DNA of 64,000 nt, from assembly GCF_936916975.1 (NCBI RefSeq), contig NZ_CAKZGO010000020.1:62001-126000 (forward strand), written 5' to 3'. The notes under the pieces are model-generated. The model did no database searches and was not told where the DNA came from. It was given only the letters and a program-made list of their open reading frames with translations. Numbering within the stretch: the stretch's first letter is position 1; the number at the start of each line of letters is the position of its first letter. Both the position numbers and the translations under genes were made by a program. Source of the DNA: an uncultured Dongia sp. GTDB lineage: Bacteria > Pseudomonadota > Alphaproteobacteria > Dongiales > Dongiaceae. Of this stretch, positions 54,736 to 63,513 are shown in pieces.

Positions 54736-56030
54736 GCGCGCTGATAGGCCGGCTGCCCCATCACATAGGTGGCCGCCACGGCGCGATCGTCGCCCAGCAT
54801 CATCAAGGCGAACAGGCGTTCCGCGAAATCCCGCGAGACCTCCGTGCGGTGTTTGAGGAGCGGGGTCGCGGCGAAATCCAGCACCGTGAAATCGGCTTCC
54901 TTGCCGGGCAGCAGATTGCCGATCTTGTCTTCGAGATAGAGCGCCTCGGCGCCGCCCAGGGTCGCGAGATAAAATCCGCGCCAGGGGTTGAGGTTTTGGC
55001 GCCGAAGCTGCAGTACCTTGTAGCCCTCCGCCATGATCTGCAGCATCGAGAGCGAGGTGCCGCCGCCGACGTCGCTGGCCAATCCCACGCGGATGCCGGC
55101 CGCCTTGGCCTGCTCCAGATCAAAGAGGCCGGAGCCGATGAAGAGGTTGGAGCTGGGACAGAACGCGATGGCTGCGCCGGTTGCTGCCATGCGCGCGCGG
55201 TCGGCATCGTCGATATGGATCGCGTGGCCATAGATCGCGCGTTTGCCCAGCAGGCCATAGTGATCGTAGACGTCGAGATAGGAGCGCTGGTCGGGGAACA
55301 GCTCACGCACCCATTTGATCTCATCCGCATTCTCGGCGAGATGGGATTGGAGGGCGAGGCCCGGGATTTCGCGGAACAACCGCCCGGTCATTTCCAGCTG
55401 TGCAGCGCTTGAGGTCGGCGCGAAACGCGGTGTCAGCGCGTAAGAGAGGCGCCCCTTGCCATGCCAGCGCGCGATGAGATCCCGGTTGTCCGCCTCTGCT
55501 GAGACCACATCATCGCGCAGATAATCGGGCGCGTGCCGGTCCATCATCACCTTGCCGGCGATCATGCGAAGATTGCGCGCCGCCGCGGCGGCAAAGACAG
55601 TGTCCACCGATTGTTTGTGCACCGTGGGATAGACCGCGGCCGTCGTCGTGCCGCTGGCAAGCAGGCGGTCGAGAAACATCTCAGCCATCAACGCGCCGTG
55701 CTCGGCGCTTTCGAATTTGCGCTCGGCCGGAAAGGTGTATCTGGTGAGCCAATCAAGCAGCTGCGTGCCATAGGATGCGATCACGTCGAGCTGGGCCGAA
55801 TGCACATGGGCATCGACGAAGCCGGGGATGATCAGCTTGCCGCGATGATCGACAATCTCGGTACCAGCCGGGAGGTCGCGCTGCAAAGTGGTGGCGTCAC
55901 CCACGTCCACGACATGGCCATCTTCGACCAGCAGCGCGCCATCGTCGAAAAATTGCCAGGCAGTCGCATCCGGTTCGGGTCCGGGATCGCGCAGGAAATG
56001 GAGGATGGTGCCACGGAACAGCGAGCGCAT
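54729..56030 (-). CDS. guaD: Guanine deaminase
   Basis: About 433 residues. Deaminates guanine to xanthine, which feeds XdhABC coded at 20-24 kb. M38/amidohydrolase metal motif FVDAHVHSAQLD (His75, His77), then SGTTTAAVYPTVHKQSVDT, LQSHLAENADEIKWV (metal His and catalytic Glu), GHAIHIDDAD and GLASDVGGGTSLSML (metal Asp). The start at 56030 has GAAGG four bases upstream; it overlaps the DUF2272 gene tail region by none (stop at 56038, gap of seven bases). It is separate from the purine operon. Confidence 0.94.
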   Translation of the reverse strand: MRSLFRGTILHFLRDPGPEPDATAWQFFDDGALLVEDGHVVDVGDATTLQRDLPAGTEIVDHRGKLIIPGFVDAHVHSAQLDVIASYGTQLLDWLTRYTFPAERKFESAEHGALMAEMFLDRLLASGTTTAAVYPTVHKQSVDTVFAAAAARNLRMIAGKVMMDRHAPDYLRDDVVSAEADNRDLIARWHGKGRLSYALTPRFAPTSSAAQLEMTGRLFREIPGLALQSHLAENADEIKWVRELFPDQRSYLDVYDHYGLLGKRAIYGHAIHIDDADRARMAATGAAIAFCPSSNLFIGSGLFDLEQAKAAGIRVGLASDVGGGTSLSMLQIMAEGYKVLQLRRQNLNPWRGFYLATLGGAEALYLEDKIGNLLPGKEADFTVLDFAATPLLKHRTEVSRDFAERLFALMMLGDDRAVAATYVMGQPAYQRAQ

Positions 56031-56037
56031 GCGGCCT

Positions 56038-56733
56038 TCAGGGATAGAGGTTTTCCAGCACGAGGAACCATTGCCGGTCGGCATTGCCCGACAACCTGCC
56101 GTCGGGACCCAGCCGGCGTTCCGAGCGGGTCACCGAGTTGCGCACATTGCCACCGATCGAGTCCAGCAATCCGTCGGCGACCGTCACGACGATGTCGCAA
56201 TGCAGTGTGGCACCTGAGGGAACATCATCGAAGCGCGTGATCTGCTGCCCCGCCCGCGTGGCGCAGATGAGGTCGCCCGGCCGCGGCGCGTAGGCATCCG
56301 GCGGATAGGCGCGCCAGTGTTGCCCGGACCCAGCGATGGCGGCACGGAGATAGCCGGCATGGGTGGCCGAAGCCGGCATCTCTTCGCCGGACACACCGGC
56401 TTCGGCCATGACCCAGGAGATGAACGCCGCCGACCAGGGCTTATCGCCATCGAGCCCGGTCCAATCCTGGCCGATGCTGCGCCAGTACTTCGCAACCAGG
56501 GCGGAGCCCTTGCGCTCATCCTCCCACACGCCGACCGGGTCGATGATTTCATGCCGGTCGCTGGCGCGGCGCACGATCTGACCGCCGAAGGCACGCCATT
56601 CCTGATCCGCGAGACGCAGGATGCTGGCACGCACGGTTTCCGGTGCCGCGATCTGGCGCGGCGGCAGCGACGTGGCGCAGGCCGCCAGCGTCAGCGTGAG
56701 AAACAGGCGTGGCAGAAATCGGAATATTTGCAT
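56038..56733 (-). CDS. DUF2272 lipoprotein
   Basis: About 231 residues. Lipoprotein signal with lipobox LAAC (Cys19). The DUF2272 domain is recognised from DWTGLDGDKPWSAAFISWVM and SATHAGYLRAAI, then YAPRPGDLICATR and ATLHCDIVVTVADG. It resembles NlpC/CHAP-like folds with a His in LHCDIV, but the catalytic Cys is not clear. A possible cell-wall role is inferred. guaD starts seven bases later. Confidence 0.82.
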   Translation of the reverse strand: MQIFRFLPRLFLTLTLAACATSLPPRQIAAPETVRASILRLADQEWRAFGGQIVRRASDRHEIIDPVGVWEDERKGSALVAKYWRSIGQDWTGLDGDKPWSAAFISWVMAEAGVSGEEMPASATHAGYLRAAIAGSGQHWRAYPPDAYAPRPGDLICATRAGQQITRFDDVPSGATLHCDIVVTVADGLLDSIGGNVRNSVTRSERRLGPDGRLSGNADRQWFLVLENLYP

Positions 56734-56846
56734 TTGGTGAGCTTCTGCTAGGACCTGGCATAGTGAGCGTGGCCCTGGGCATTGAGCTTCGCCCAGTACG
56801 GATGCACTATAGCGCGTCGTCACAGCGCGAGAAGCCCGACTCCCTC

Positions 56847-57317
56847 ATGAAAATTCGTATTATCGCCCTCGGCCGTGCCAAAGCAGGCCCTGAGAAGTCG
56901 CTGGTCGAGACCTATGCCAAGCGCCTCAGCTGGACCTGCAGCATCGTCGAGCTGGAAGCGAAGAAGGGCATCAGCGGTGCCGAGCTGATGGCGGCGGAGG
57001 CTGAGCTGATCGAGAAGGCGCTGGGTACCAAGGCCAGTGCCAAACGCGTCATCATCGCCCTCGACGAGCGCGGGCAGAGCCTGCCCAGCCGCGACTTCGC
57101 CAAGCGCATCACTGCTCTCGGTAATCAGGGCTATAGCGAGTTGGTCTTCATCATCGGCGGTGCCGATGGGCTGGCATCCGCCATCCGCGACCGCGCCGGG
57201 CTGCTGCTCTCCTTCGGGGCGATGACCTGGCCGCATATGCTGGTCCGGGTCCTCCTGATGGAACAGCTCTACCGCGCCCAGACCATCATTGCCGGCCATC
57301 CCTATCATCGGGATTAG
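56847..57317 (+). CDS. rlmH: 23S rRNA pseudouridine-1915 N3-methyltransferase
   Basis: 156 residues, the normal RlmH length. SPOUT methyltransferase that acts on helix 69 of 23S rRNA in the 70S ribosome. Start MKIRIIALGRAKAGPEK at 56847; LDERGQSLPSRDFAKRI and the SAM-binding knot FIIGGADGL, then LSFGAMTWPHMLVRVLLMEQ, LYRAQTIIAGHPYH. The open frame extends upstream, but the family start is clear. It precedes gpmI by 150 bases, an order common in proteobacteria. Confidence 0.96.
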   Translation: MKIRIIALGRAKAGPEKSLVETYAKRLSWTCSIVELEAKKGISGAELMAAEAELIEKALGTKASAKRVIIALDERGQSLPSRDFAKRITALGNQGYSELVFIIGGADGLASAIRDRAGLLLSFGAMTWPHMLVRVLLMEQLYRAQTIIAGHPYHRD

Positions 57318-57467
57318 CGTAACAGGCTGTAACAATTAGAGAAAAATCGCGGGCAAACCATCGCTGCAGCACGCCCAAGACTCTAGCGCGTGAGGCCGGA
57401 TCGGGTTAAATCTTGCGGGAGCGTTTCATCCCATGCCGAACAGCCCAGATTAGGCGAGCCCAGCCAT

Positions 57468-59057
57468 ATGACCTCAGTTCCCGTTCTCCGTGCCCGCCCC
57501 AAGCCCGTCGTGCTGTGCATTCTGGATGGCTGGGGCCATCGCCATGAGAGCGACGATAATGCCGTGCTCCTTGCCAAGACGCCGAATTGGGACAGCCTGA
57601 CCGCCGAGAATCCGTGGAGCCTGGTCGACGCGTCCGAGCTTTATGTCGGCCTGCCCGAGGGACAGATGGGAAATTCCGAGGTCGGCCATATGAATATCGG
57701 CGCCGGCCGGGTGGTGATGCAGGATTTGCCGCGCATCGACCGCGCCATCGCCGACGGCACTATCGCCAAGTTGCCGGAATTGGAGACCTTCGTCGCCAAG
57801 ATGCGCGCCAGCAAGGGCGATGTGCAGTTGCTGGGCTTGCTGTCGCCGGGGGGCGTGCATTCGCACCAGGACCACATGGTGGCTCTGGCAAAAATTCTAT
57901 CTGCGGCCGGCATCGGCGTCGTCATCCACGGCTTTCTCGACGGGCGCGACACGCCGCCACAAAGCGCCAAGGGGTTCGTGGCCGATTTCGAGGCCAAGAT
58001 TGCGAATCTGCCCAATGTGCGCATCGGCACGTTGGGCGGCCGCTATTACGCGATGGACCGCGACAAGCGCTGGGAGCGCGTGACGCTGGCTTATGACGCC
58101 TTTCATGGCGATGCGCCGCGTGTGCCCACGGCGCAAGCCGCGATCGACGAAGGCTATGCCCGCGGCGAGAATGACGAATTCATCAAGCCGACCCTCATCG
58201 GCAATTTCCCGGGCTTTCGCAATGGCGACGGATTGCTGATGGCGAATTTCCGTGCCGATCGGGCGCGGCAATTACTCACCACGCTGATCGATCCCACGTT
58301 CAAGGAGTTTCCGCGCAAGAAGGTCACGAGCTTTGCCGGAATCCTCGGCATGGTCGAATATTCGTCGGCGCTGGCGAAGCTGATGCCGTGCCTGTTTCCG
58401 CCGGTGGAACTGACCCGCACGCTGGGCGAGATCGTCTCCGACCATGGCATGAAGCAGCTGCGCATGGCGGAGACCGAGAAATACGCCCATGTCACCTTCT
58501 TCTTCAATGGTGGCGAGGAGAACCTCTTCCCCGGCGAAGAGCGCATCATGGTGCCGAGCCCCAAGGTCGCGACCTATGATCTGATGCCGGAAATGTCGGC
58601 CTATGAACTCACCGACAAGCTGGTGGGCGCCATCCAGTCCGATGCCTTCGACCTCATCGTCGTCAACTACGCCAATGGCGACATGGTCGGCCATAGCGGC
58701 AATCTCGCTGCCGCTGTGAAGGCGGTCGAGGTGATCGACGATTGCCTCGGCAAGGTGCGGACAGCCATTGAGCAACAGGGCGGCGCACTCCTCATCACCG
58801 CGGATCACGGTAATTGCGAGATGATGAAGGACCCCATCACCGGCGAGCCGCACACGGCGCATACGCTCAACCGCGTGCCGTTCATCCTGGTGAATGCGCC
58901 GGCCTGGGCGCACAAGCTGCATGACGGTCGTCTGGCCGACGTGGCGCCAACGATTCTGGCGCTGCTCGGCATCACGCAGCCCACGGAGATGACCGGCCAA
59001 TCGCTGGTGACGGATGATCAGGTCCTGCCGCGCGATGTCGGTGTTGTCTCGGCGTGA
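57468..59057 (+). CDS. gpmI: Cofactor-independent phosphoglycerate mutase
   Basis: 529 residues. Interconverts 3- and 2-phosphoglycerate using two Mn ions. Start at 57468 by the family start (VVLCILDGWG follows, with Asp20 a metal ligand). The nucleophile Ser70 is in EGQMGNSEVGHMNIGAG. Later motifs include GRDTPPQSAKGF, RADRARQL, NYANGDMVGHSGN and ITADHGNCEMM. It is the first gene of a five-gene run. The next start overlaps its stop (GTGA). Confidence 0.97.
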   Translation: MTSVPVLRARPKPVVLCILDGWGHRHESDDNAVLLAKTPNWDSLTAENPWSLVDASELYVGLPEGQMGNSEVGHMNIGAGRVVMQDLPRIDRAIADGTIAKLPELETFVAKMRASKGDVQLLGLLSPGGVHSHQDHMVALAKILSAAGIGVVIHGFLDGRDTPPQSAKGFVADFEAKIANLPNVRIGTLGGRYYAMDRDKRWERVTLAYDAFHGDAPRVPTAQAAIDEGYARGENDEFIKPTLIGNFPGFRNGDGLLMANFRADRARQLLTTLIDPTFKEFPRKKVTSFAGILGMVEYSSALAKLMPCLFPPVELTRTLGEIVSDHGMKQLRMAETEKYAHVTFFFNGGEENLFPGEERIMVPSPKVATYDLMPEMSAYELTDKLVGAIQSDAFDLIVVNYANGDMVGHSGNLAAAVKAVEVIDDCLGKVRTAIEQQGGALLITADHGNCEMMKDPITGEPHTAHTLNRVPFILVNAPAWAHKLHDGRLADVAPTILALLGITQPTEMTGQSLVTDDQVLPRDVGVVSA

Positions 59058-60337
59058 CAGCCAGCGTCCTGATCCGATCCTTCTGCTCGGCCGTCTTGCT
59101 GTTAGCCCTTGCCTGGGGCAATGACGGCTTTGCGCAGACGGCGAGCGATCTGGAAAATGTGCAGCAGGAACTGCAATCGGGCCAGAAAAAGGCGGCAGAG
59201 CTGGCCGATCAGGCGGCGGCACTGAGCCGCGAGGTCGCCGATCTGCAGACCGCGCTGATTTCGGCGGCCGCAGATGTGCAACGGCGCGAACGCGAGGTGA
59301 CCGAGATCGAAAACACCCTGGCGACATTGAGCGATTCAGAGAGCGACAAGGAAGCGGCCCTGCTGCGCGGGCGCAAGGAGTTGGCGTCAACCCTGGTGGC
59401 ACTGCAGCGCCTGTCCGCCTTGCCGCGCCAGGCCTTGCTGTTCGGTCCGGAATCGCCCATCGACATGGCACGCTCGGCGCGGCTCCTTGGCATCGTAACG
59501 CCCGTGCTGGATGGCCGCGCGCGGGCGCTGCAGAGCGAGCTCAACGAAATCAAGGAACTGCGCCAGGAAATGGCAAGGCGGCGCGACGACCTCACCGCGG
59601 CCCTGGCCAAGCTGGCCGGAGAAAATCAGCGCCTGGCCGATCTCGTTGCCAAAAAGTCCGGATTGCAGAAATCGACCCTGGCCGAAACCGAGGCTACCAA
59701 ACAGCGTTTGGGTCGGCTGGCCGACCAGGCCAAGAACCTCCAGGACCTCATTTCCCGGCTGGAACAGACCGAAACGGAGAATCCCACTGCCGAGGACGAG
59801 ACTCCGGCGGATGACGAGCAGGTGGCGTCGCTGGAGCCAGATCAGCCAAAAAAGCCGGTTAGAATGAAAAAACCGGCGGATCTCCGCGCTTTTCCCGAGG
59901 ATATCACCGCGCTCACCGCCCCGGTGAGCGGCGAGATGGTGAAGAAGTTCGGCTCCAAGACCGAGACCGCCGGCACGATGAAGGGGGCCGAGATTGAAAC
60001 TCGCCCCGGCGCCCAAATTGTGGCCACATTTGATGGTCAGATTGTGTTCGAAGGTCCCTTTCGCGGGTATGGCCAAATATTGATCATCGAGCATACGGGT
60101 GGGTATCATACGATCCTGGCGGGCCTCGACCGGGTGGCGGTCGATGTCGGCCAGTGGCTCAAGGCCGGCGAGCCCATCGGTCGCATGGGCGCGTCCGCCA
60201 AATTGGAGACCAGTCAGCCGGAATCAGATTCTGGTGGCGCAGCAGGAAACAATCGGCCCAGACTCTATGTAGAAATGCGCCATGACGGCCAGCCCTTCGA
60301 TCCGGCCCCGATATTCGACACCAGCAACAGCAACTAA
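59054..60337 (+). CDS. envC: EnvC-like murein hydrolase activator
   Basis: 427 residues. Periplasmic activator of cell-division amidases. GTG start overlapping the gpmI stop; signal peptide to about residue 28 (LLLALAWGNDGFAQ). A long coiled coil fills about 28-245. The C-terminal LytM domain (about 295-425) lacks the usual zinc residues: the H-x-x-x-D position reads GAEIETRPGAQ and the final HxH position reads RLYVEMRHDG. That is the degenerate pattern of EnvC/NlpD-type activators, not of active endopeptidases. Followed after six bases by ctpA. Confidence 0.9.
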   Translation: MTASVLIRSFCSAVLLLALAWGNDGFAQTASDLENVQQELQSGQKKAAELADQAAALSREVADLQTALISAAADVQRREREVTEIENTLATLSDSESDKEAALLRGRKELASTLVALQRLSALPRQALLFGPESPIDMARSARLLGIVTPVLDGRARALQSELNEIKELRQEMARRRDDLTAALAKLAGENQRLADLVAKKSGLQKSTLAETEATKQRLGRLADQAKNLQDLISRLEQTETENPTAEDETPADDEQVASLEPDQPKKPVRMKKPADLRAFPEDITALTAPVSGEMVKKFGSKTETAGTMKGAEIETRPGAQIVATFDGQIVFEGPFRGYGQILIIEHTGGYHTILAGLDRVAVDVGQWLKAGEPIGRMGASAKLETSQPESDSGGAAGNNRPRLYVEMRHDGQPFDPAPIFDTSNSN

Positions 60338-60352
60338 AGGTCAGTGATTCAC

Positions 60353-61756
60353 ATGTTCCGCCAATCGCTCCTCGTCGCCACCGCCCTTGCCGCCGGCATG
60401 GTCATCGGCACGGTCGCCTTCCATCCGGGCCTCTCGCAGGCTGAATCGACCGCCGCCACCGACGCGCCGCCGGTCAACACCTATGAGCAGCTCAACCTGT
60501 TCGGCGAGGTGTTCGAGCGTGTGCGCGCTGCCTATGTCGAGCCGACCAAAGACGATCAGCTCGTCGAAGCCGCCATCAACGGCATGCTGACCTCGCTGGA
60601 CCCGCATTCGAGCTATATGAATGCGAAGGAATACCAGGACATGCAGGTGCAGACCAAAGGCGAGTTCGGCGGTCTCGGCATCGAAGTGACCATGGAAGAC
60701 GGCCTCATCAAGGTCGTCACGCCGATGGACGATACGCCCGCCGCCAAGGCCGGCATGGAGCCAGGCGACCTCATCGCCCAGATCGACGGGCAGCCGGTAC
60801 AGGGCCTGACGCTCAACGAAGCCGTCGAGAAGATGCGCGGCGAGATCGGCAGCAGCGTCACCCTCACCGTGCTCCGCGGCGACCAGGATCCGTTCGAGGT
60901 CACCTTGAAGCGCGACGTCATTCAGTTGAAGTCGGTACGTTGGGAGCTGGAAGACGGCAATATCGGCTATGTCCGCATTACCTCGTTCAGCGAGAAGACG
61001 GATTCGGGCCTGCGCGCCGCCGTCGACGAATTGAAGAAAGCGACCAAGGGCGAGTTGTCCGGCATCGTGCTCGACATGCGCAACAATCCGGGCGGCCTGC
61101 TCGACCAGGCAATCGCCGTTTCCGACGACTTCCTCGGCAAGGGCGAGATTGTCTCGACCCGCGGCCGCGATCCCAATGACGCACAGCGCTGGAACGCCGA
61201 AGCCGGCGACATCATCGACGGCAAGCCGATGATCGTGCTGATCAATGGCGGTTCGGCCTCGGCCTCGGAAATCGTCGCCGGCGCCCTGCAGGATCACAGC
61301 CGAGCGGTGCTGATCGGCACCAAGTCGTTCGGCAAGGGCTCGGTGCAGTCGATCATGGCCATTCCGGGCCATGGTGCCATGCGCCTCACCACTGCGCGCT
61401 ATTACACGCCGTCCGGCCGTTCGATCCAGGCGACCGGCATCGATCCCGACATCATGGTCGAACAGGCCAAGATCGAGAAGCTCGGCGCCGATAAGCGACC
61501 GCATGAAGCCGACCTCAAGGGCGCGCTTACCAATGGCGAGGCCGAGCCGAAGGCGGAGCCGGAAGCGGCACCTGCCGCGGAACCGGAAGCCAATGCCGCC
61601 GATCCCAAGAAGGACGAGAAGAAGGAAGAGGCCGTGCCCTTCGTCGGCTCCGAACGCATCCAGATCGCCAAGCCGGATGACGACTTCCAGCTGGCGCGTG
61701 CCATCGATCTGCTGCGCGGCTTGTCGCTGATCCAGGGCAAGTCGGCCGCCAACTGA
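60353..61756 (+). CDS. ctpA: C-terminal processing protease (S41)
   Basis: About 467 residues. Periplasmic serine protease. Signal or anchor at the N terminus, PDZ at about 100-185 (FGGLGIEVTMEDGLIKVVTP), then the S41 catalytic domain with Ser303 in INGGSASASEIV, Lys328 and Gln332 in SFGKGSVQ (numbered from 60353), whose spacing fits the known Ser-Lys-Gln triad. An Ala/Glu/Pro-rich tail (about 385-435) follows. An in-frame GTG at 60344 is an alternative start. It may cut or help regulate cell-wall enzymes such as those served by the EnvC-like protein before it. Confidence 0.94.
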   Translation: MFRQSLLVATALAAGMVIGTVAFHPGLSQAESTAATDAPPVNTYEQLNLFGEVFERVRAAYVEPTKDDQLVEAAINGMLTSLDPHSSYMNAKEYQDMQVQTKGEFGGLGIEVTMEDGLIKVVTPMDDTPAAKAGMEPGDLIAQIDGQPVQGLTLNEAVEKMRGEIGSSVTLTVLRGDQDPFEVTLKRDVIQLKSVRWELEDGNIGYVRITSFSEKTDSGLRAAVDELKKATKGELSGIVLDMRNNPGGLLDQAIAVSDDFLGKGEIVSTRGRDPNDAQRWNAEAGDIIDGKPMIVLINGGSASASEIVAGALQDHSRAVLIGTKSFGKGSVQSIMAIPGHGAMRLTTARYYTPSGRSIQATGIDPDIMVEQAKIEKLGADKRPHEADLKGALTNGEAEPKAEPEAAPAAEPEANAADPKKDEKKEEAVPFVGSERIQIAKPDDDFQLARAIDLLRGLSLIQGKSAAN

Positions 61757-61773
61757 CGCGCGTCACCGTTTCG

Positions 61774-62880
61774 ATGCGCGACGACAGATTACCGGACGCC
61801 ATCGACCCGCTGCGGCCTGTTACAAGCAGGCGCGGCAGCTGGGTCGGTGGCCCGGGCTTCATCTTTTTCCTCCTGCTGCTCCTGATCTTCGCTGGCACGG
61901 CGCTCTATCTGCAGGCGACCGGCCGGCTGGAGGGGCTTCTTGCGACCGGCCAGCTGGTGGATCTCGGCTCGCCACCGACAGCCATATCTTCAGACGGACC
62001 GACCGCCGGCTCGCCCGATCTGCAGCCGATGTCGGCGATGGGCACCGAGACCGCATCGGCGCCGGCCAAGCAGCTGGTGCTGACGCCGCTGGGACCACAG
62101 GAATTGCTGGCGGCACGCCCGGCACCGCAATCGATGCGCCTGGTGCCGGGTGAATTCGATCTGCCGCCGGTGCAGCGCTTTGCCAGGCCCGCCTTGTTTC
62201 TGGGCACCAAGCCGCGCATCGGTGTGGTCGTCGTTGGGCTCGGCCTCAACCGGGGTGTGACCGGTGCCGCCATCGCCGATCTGCCGCCGGAAATCACCTT
62301 GAGCTTCAGCCCCTATGCGCCGGATCTTGCCGCCTGGATCGACGCCGCCCATGCATATGGCCATGAGGTGATGATCGATCTGCCGCTGGAGCCGCGCAAT
62401 TATCCGCAGGACGATCCGGGGCCGCTCGGCCTGCTCACCGCCCTCAACGCTGCCGAGAATTTGCGGCGGTTGGATCAGCTGCTGGGCCTGGGCGAAGGCG
62501 TCGTCGGTGTTGCAACACCGTTCGGTGACCGCTTTCTTGGCGACAGCACGGCGCTGAAACCGATCCTCTCCGAGCTTGGCCAGCGCGGTCTCGGCTTCAT
62601 TGCCACCAGTGCCGGCAGCGTTGAGACGGCCAGTGCAGGCCTTGCCGATGCGCCGCTGCGCAGCGTCGCCGACATTGCCATCCCGCAGGATGAATCGCGT
62701 CTGGCATTGGCCGGCCGGATCGATGCCGTGCTGGCCCAGGCGCGCGACAAGCAGCGCGTTCTTGTGGTGGTGCAGCCCTATCCGCTCAGCATCGCGGCCT
62801 TGACGAGCCTGGCGCCGGCCGCCAAGGATCGCGGCCTCGTACTGGTGCCTGCCAGTTCGTTTTTGACCAAGGACAAGTGA
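61774..62880 (+). CDS. Divergent polysaccharide deacetylase (YibQ-like)
   Basis: 368 residues. One N-terminal transmembrane helix ([18 protein letters not shown]), a linker of about 100 residues rich in Ala and Pro, then a divergent polysaccharide deacetylase domain (about 140-365): [53 protein letters not shown]-like [12 protein letters not shown] and [15 protein letters not shown]. YibQ-type proteins go with envC and gpmI in enterobacteria as well. Catalytic activity is uncertain. The last codon overlaps the start of rppH. Confidence 0.9.
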   Translation: MRDDRLPDAIDPLRPVTSRRGSWVGGPGFIFFLLLLLIFAGTALYLQATGRLEGLLATGQLVDLGSPPTAISSDGPTAGSPDLQPMSAMGTETASAPAKQLVLTPLGPQELLAARPAPQSMRLVPGEFDLPPVQRFARPALFLGTKPRIGVVVVGLGLNRGVTGAAIADLPPEITLSFSPYAPDLAAWIDAAHAYGHEVMIDLPLEPRNYPQDDPGPLGLLTALNAAENLRRLDQLLGLGEGVVGVATPFGDRFLGDSTALKPILSELGQRGLGFIATSAGSVETASAGLADAPLRSVADIAIPQDESRLALAGRIDAVLAQARDKQRVLVVVQPYPLSIAALTSLAPAAKDRGLVLVPASSFLTKDK

Positions 62881-63371
62881 TGACGCGCAAGCCTACCGAT
62901 GCGGAGATTGACGCACTACCCTATCGCCGCGGTGTCGGCATCGTGCTGCTCAATCCCGCCAACCAGGTGTTCGTGGCACAACGTATCGACAGCGCGGAAC
63001 CGGCCTGGCAAATGCCGCAAGGCGGCATCGACAAGGGCGAGGAACCGCTGGCGGCCGCTTGGCGCGAACTTCATGAGGAAACCGGCGTCAAATCCGCGGA
63101 GCTGCTGGCTGAGACACCCGGATGGCTGCGCTATGACCTGCCCCGCACGCTGGTGCCCAATATCTGGAAGGGCCGCTACCGCGGGCAGGAGCAGAAATGG
63201 TACGCGTTCCGCTTCACCGGCGATGACAGCGAGATCGTCATCGATGGCGAACATGCGGAGTTCAGCGAATGGCGCTGGGCGGATCTGTTGCAGGCACCGC
63301 AATTCATCGTCGGGTTCAAGCGTCCGCTTTATGAGGATGTGGTGAAGGCGTTCGCGTATCTGGTGCGCTGA
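62880..63371 (+). CDS. rppH: RNA pyrophosphohydrolase
   Basis: 163 residues. NUDIX enzyme that removes pyrophosphate from 5'-triphosphorylated mRNA, starting decay. [20 protein letters not shown] followed by the NUDIX box [20 protein letters not shown] and TGV, and later [15 protein letters not shown], which is typical of RppH rather than ApaH-like NUDIX. Start ATG at 62880 shares its A with the previous stop (TGATG); a GTG at 62877 is also possible. Last gene of the gpmI run. Confidence 0.95.
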   Translation: MTRKPTDAEIDALPYRRGVGIVLLNPANQVFVAQRIDSAEPAWQMPQGGIDKGEEPLAAAWRELHEETGVKSAELLAETPGWLRYDLPRTLVPNIWKGRYRGQEQKWYAFRFTGDDSEIVIDGEHAEFSEWRWADLLQAPQFIVGFKRPLYEDVVKAFAYLVR

Positions 63372-63401
63372 GAGGTACCCGTCCGCGATTAAGACAAACA
63401 C

Positions 63402-63494
63402 CGTCATGCCCGGACTTGATCCGGGCATCCACGCTCTCAACTGCCGCAGTGGATCCCCGGGCCCGCTTGATTCAAGGCTGGGCCCGGGGATGAC
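63402..63494. repeat. Dispersed palindromic repeat element
   Basis: About 93 bases bounded by an inverted pair CGTCATGCCCGG (63402-63413) and CCGGGGATGACG (63483-63494), one mismatch. Inside, GCCCGGA/TCCGGGC (63408-63414 and 63419-63425) and a CCCGGGCCC/GGGCCCGGG pair (63456-63464 and 63479-63487) make further hairpins. The opening sequence is of the kind repeated in intergenic regions of many alphaproteobacteria (RPE-like). It may end both convergent transcripts, rppH and acs. Confidence 0.75.
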
Positions 63495-63513
63495 GACAAC
63501 AAGATTACCCGCC

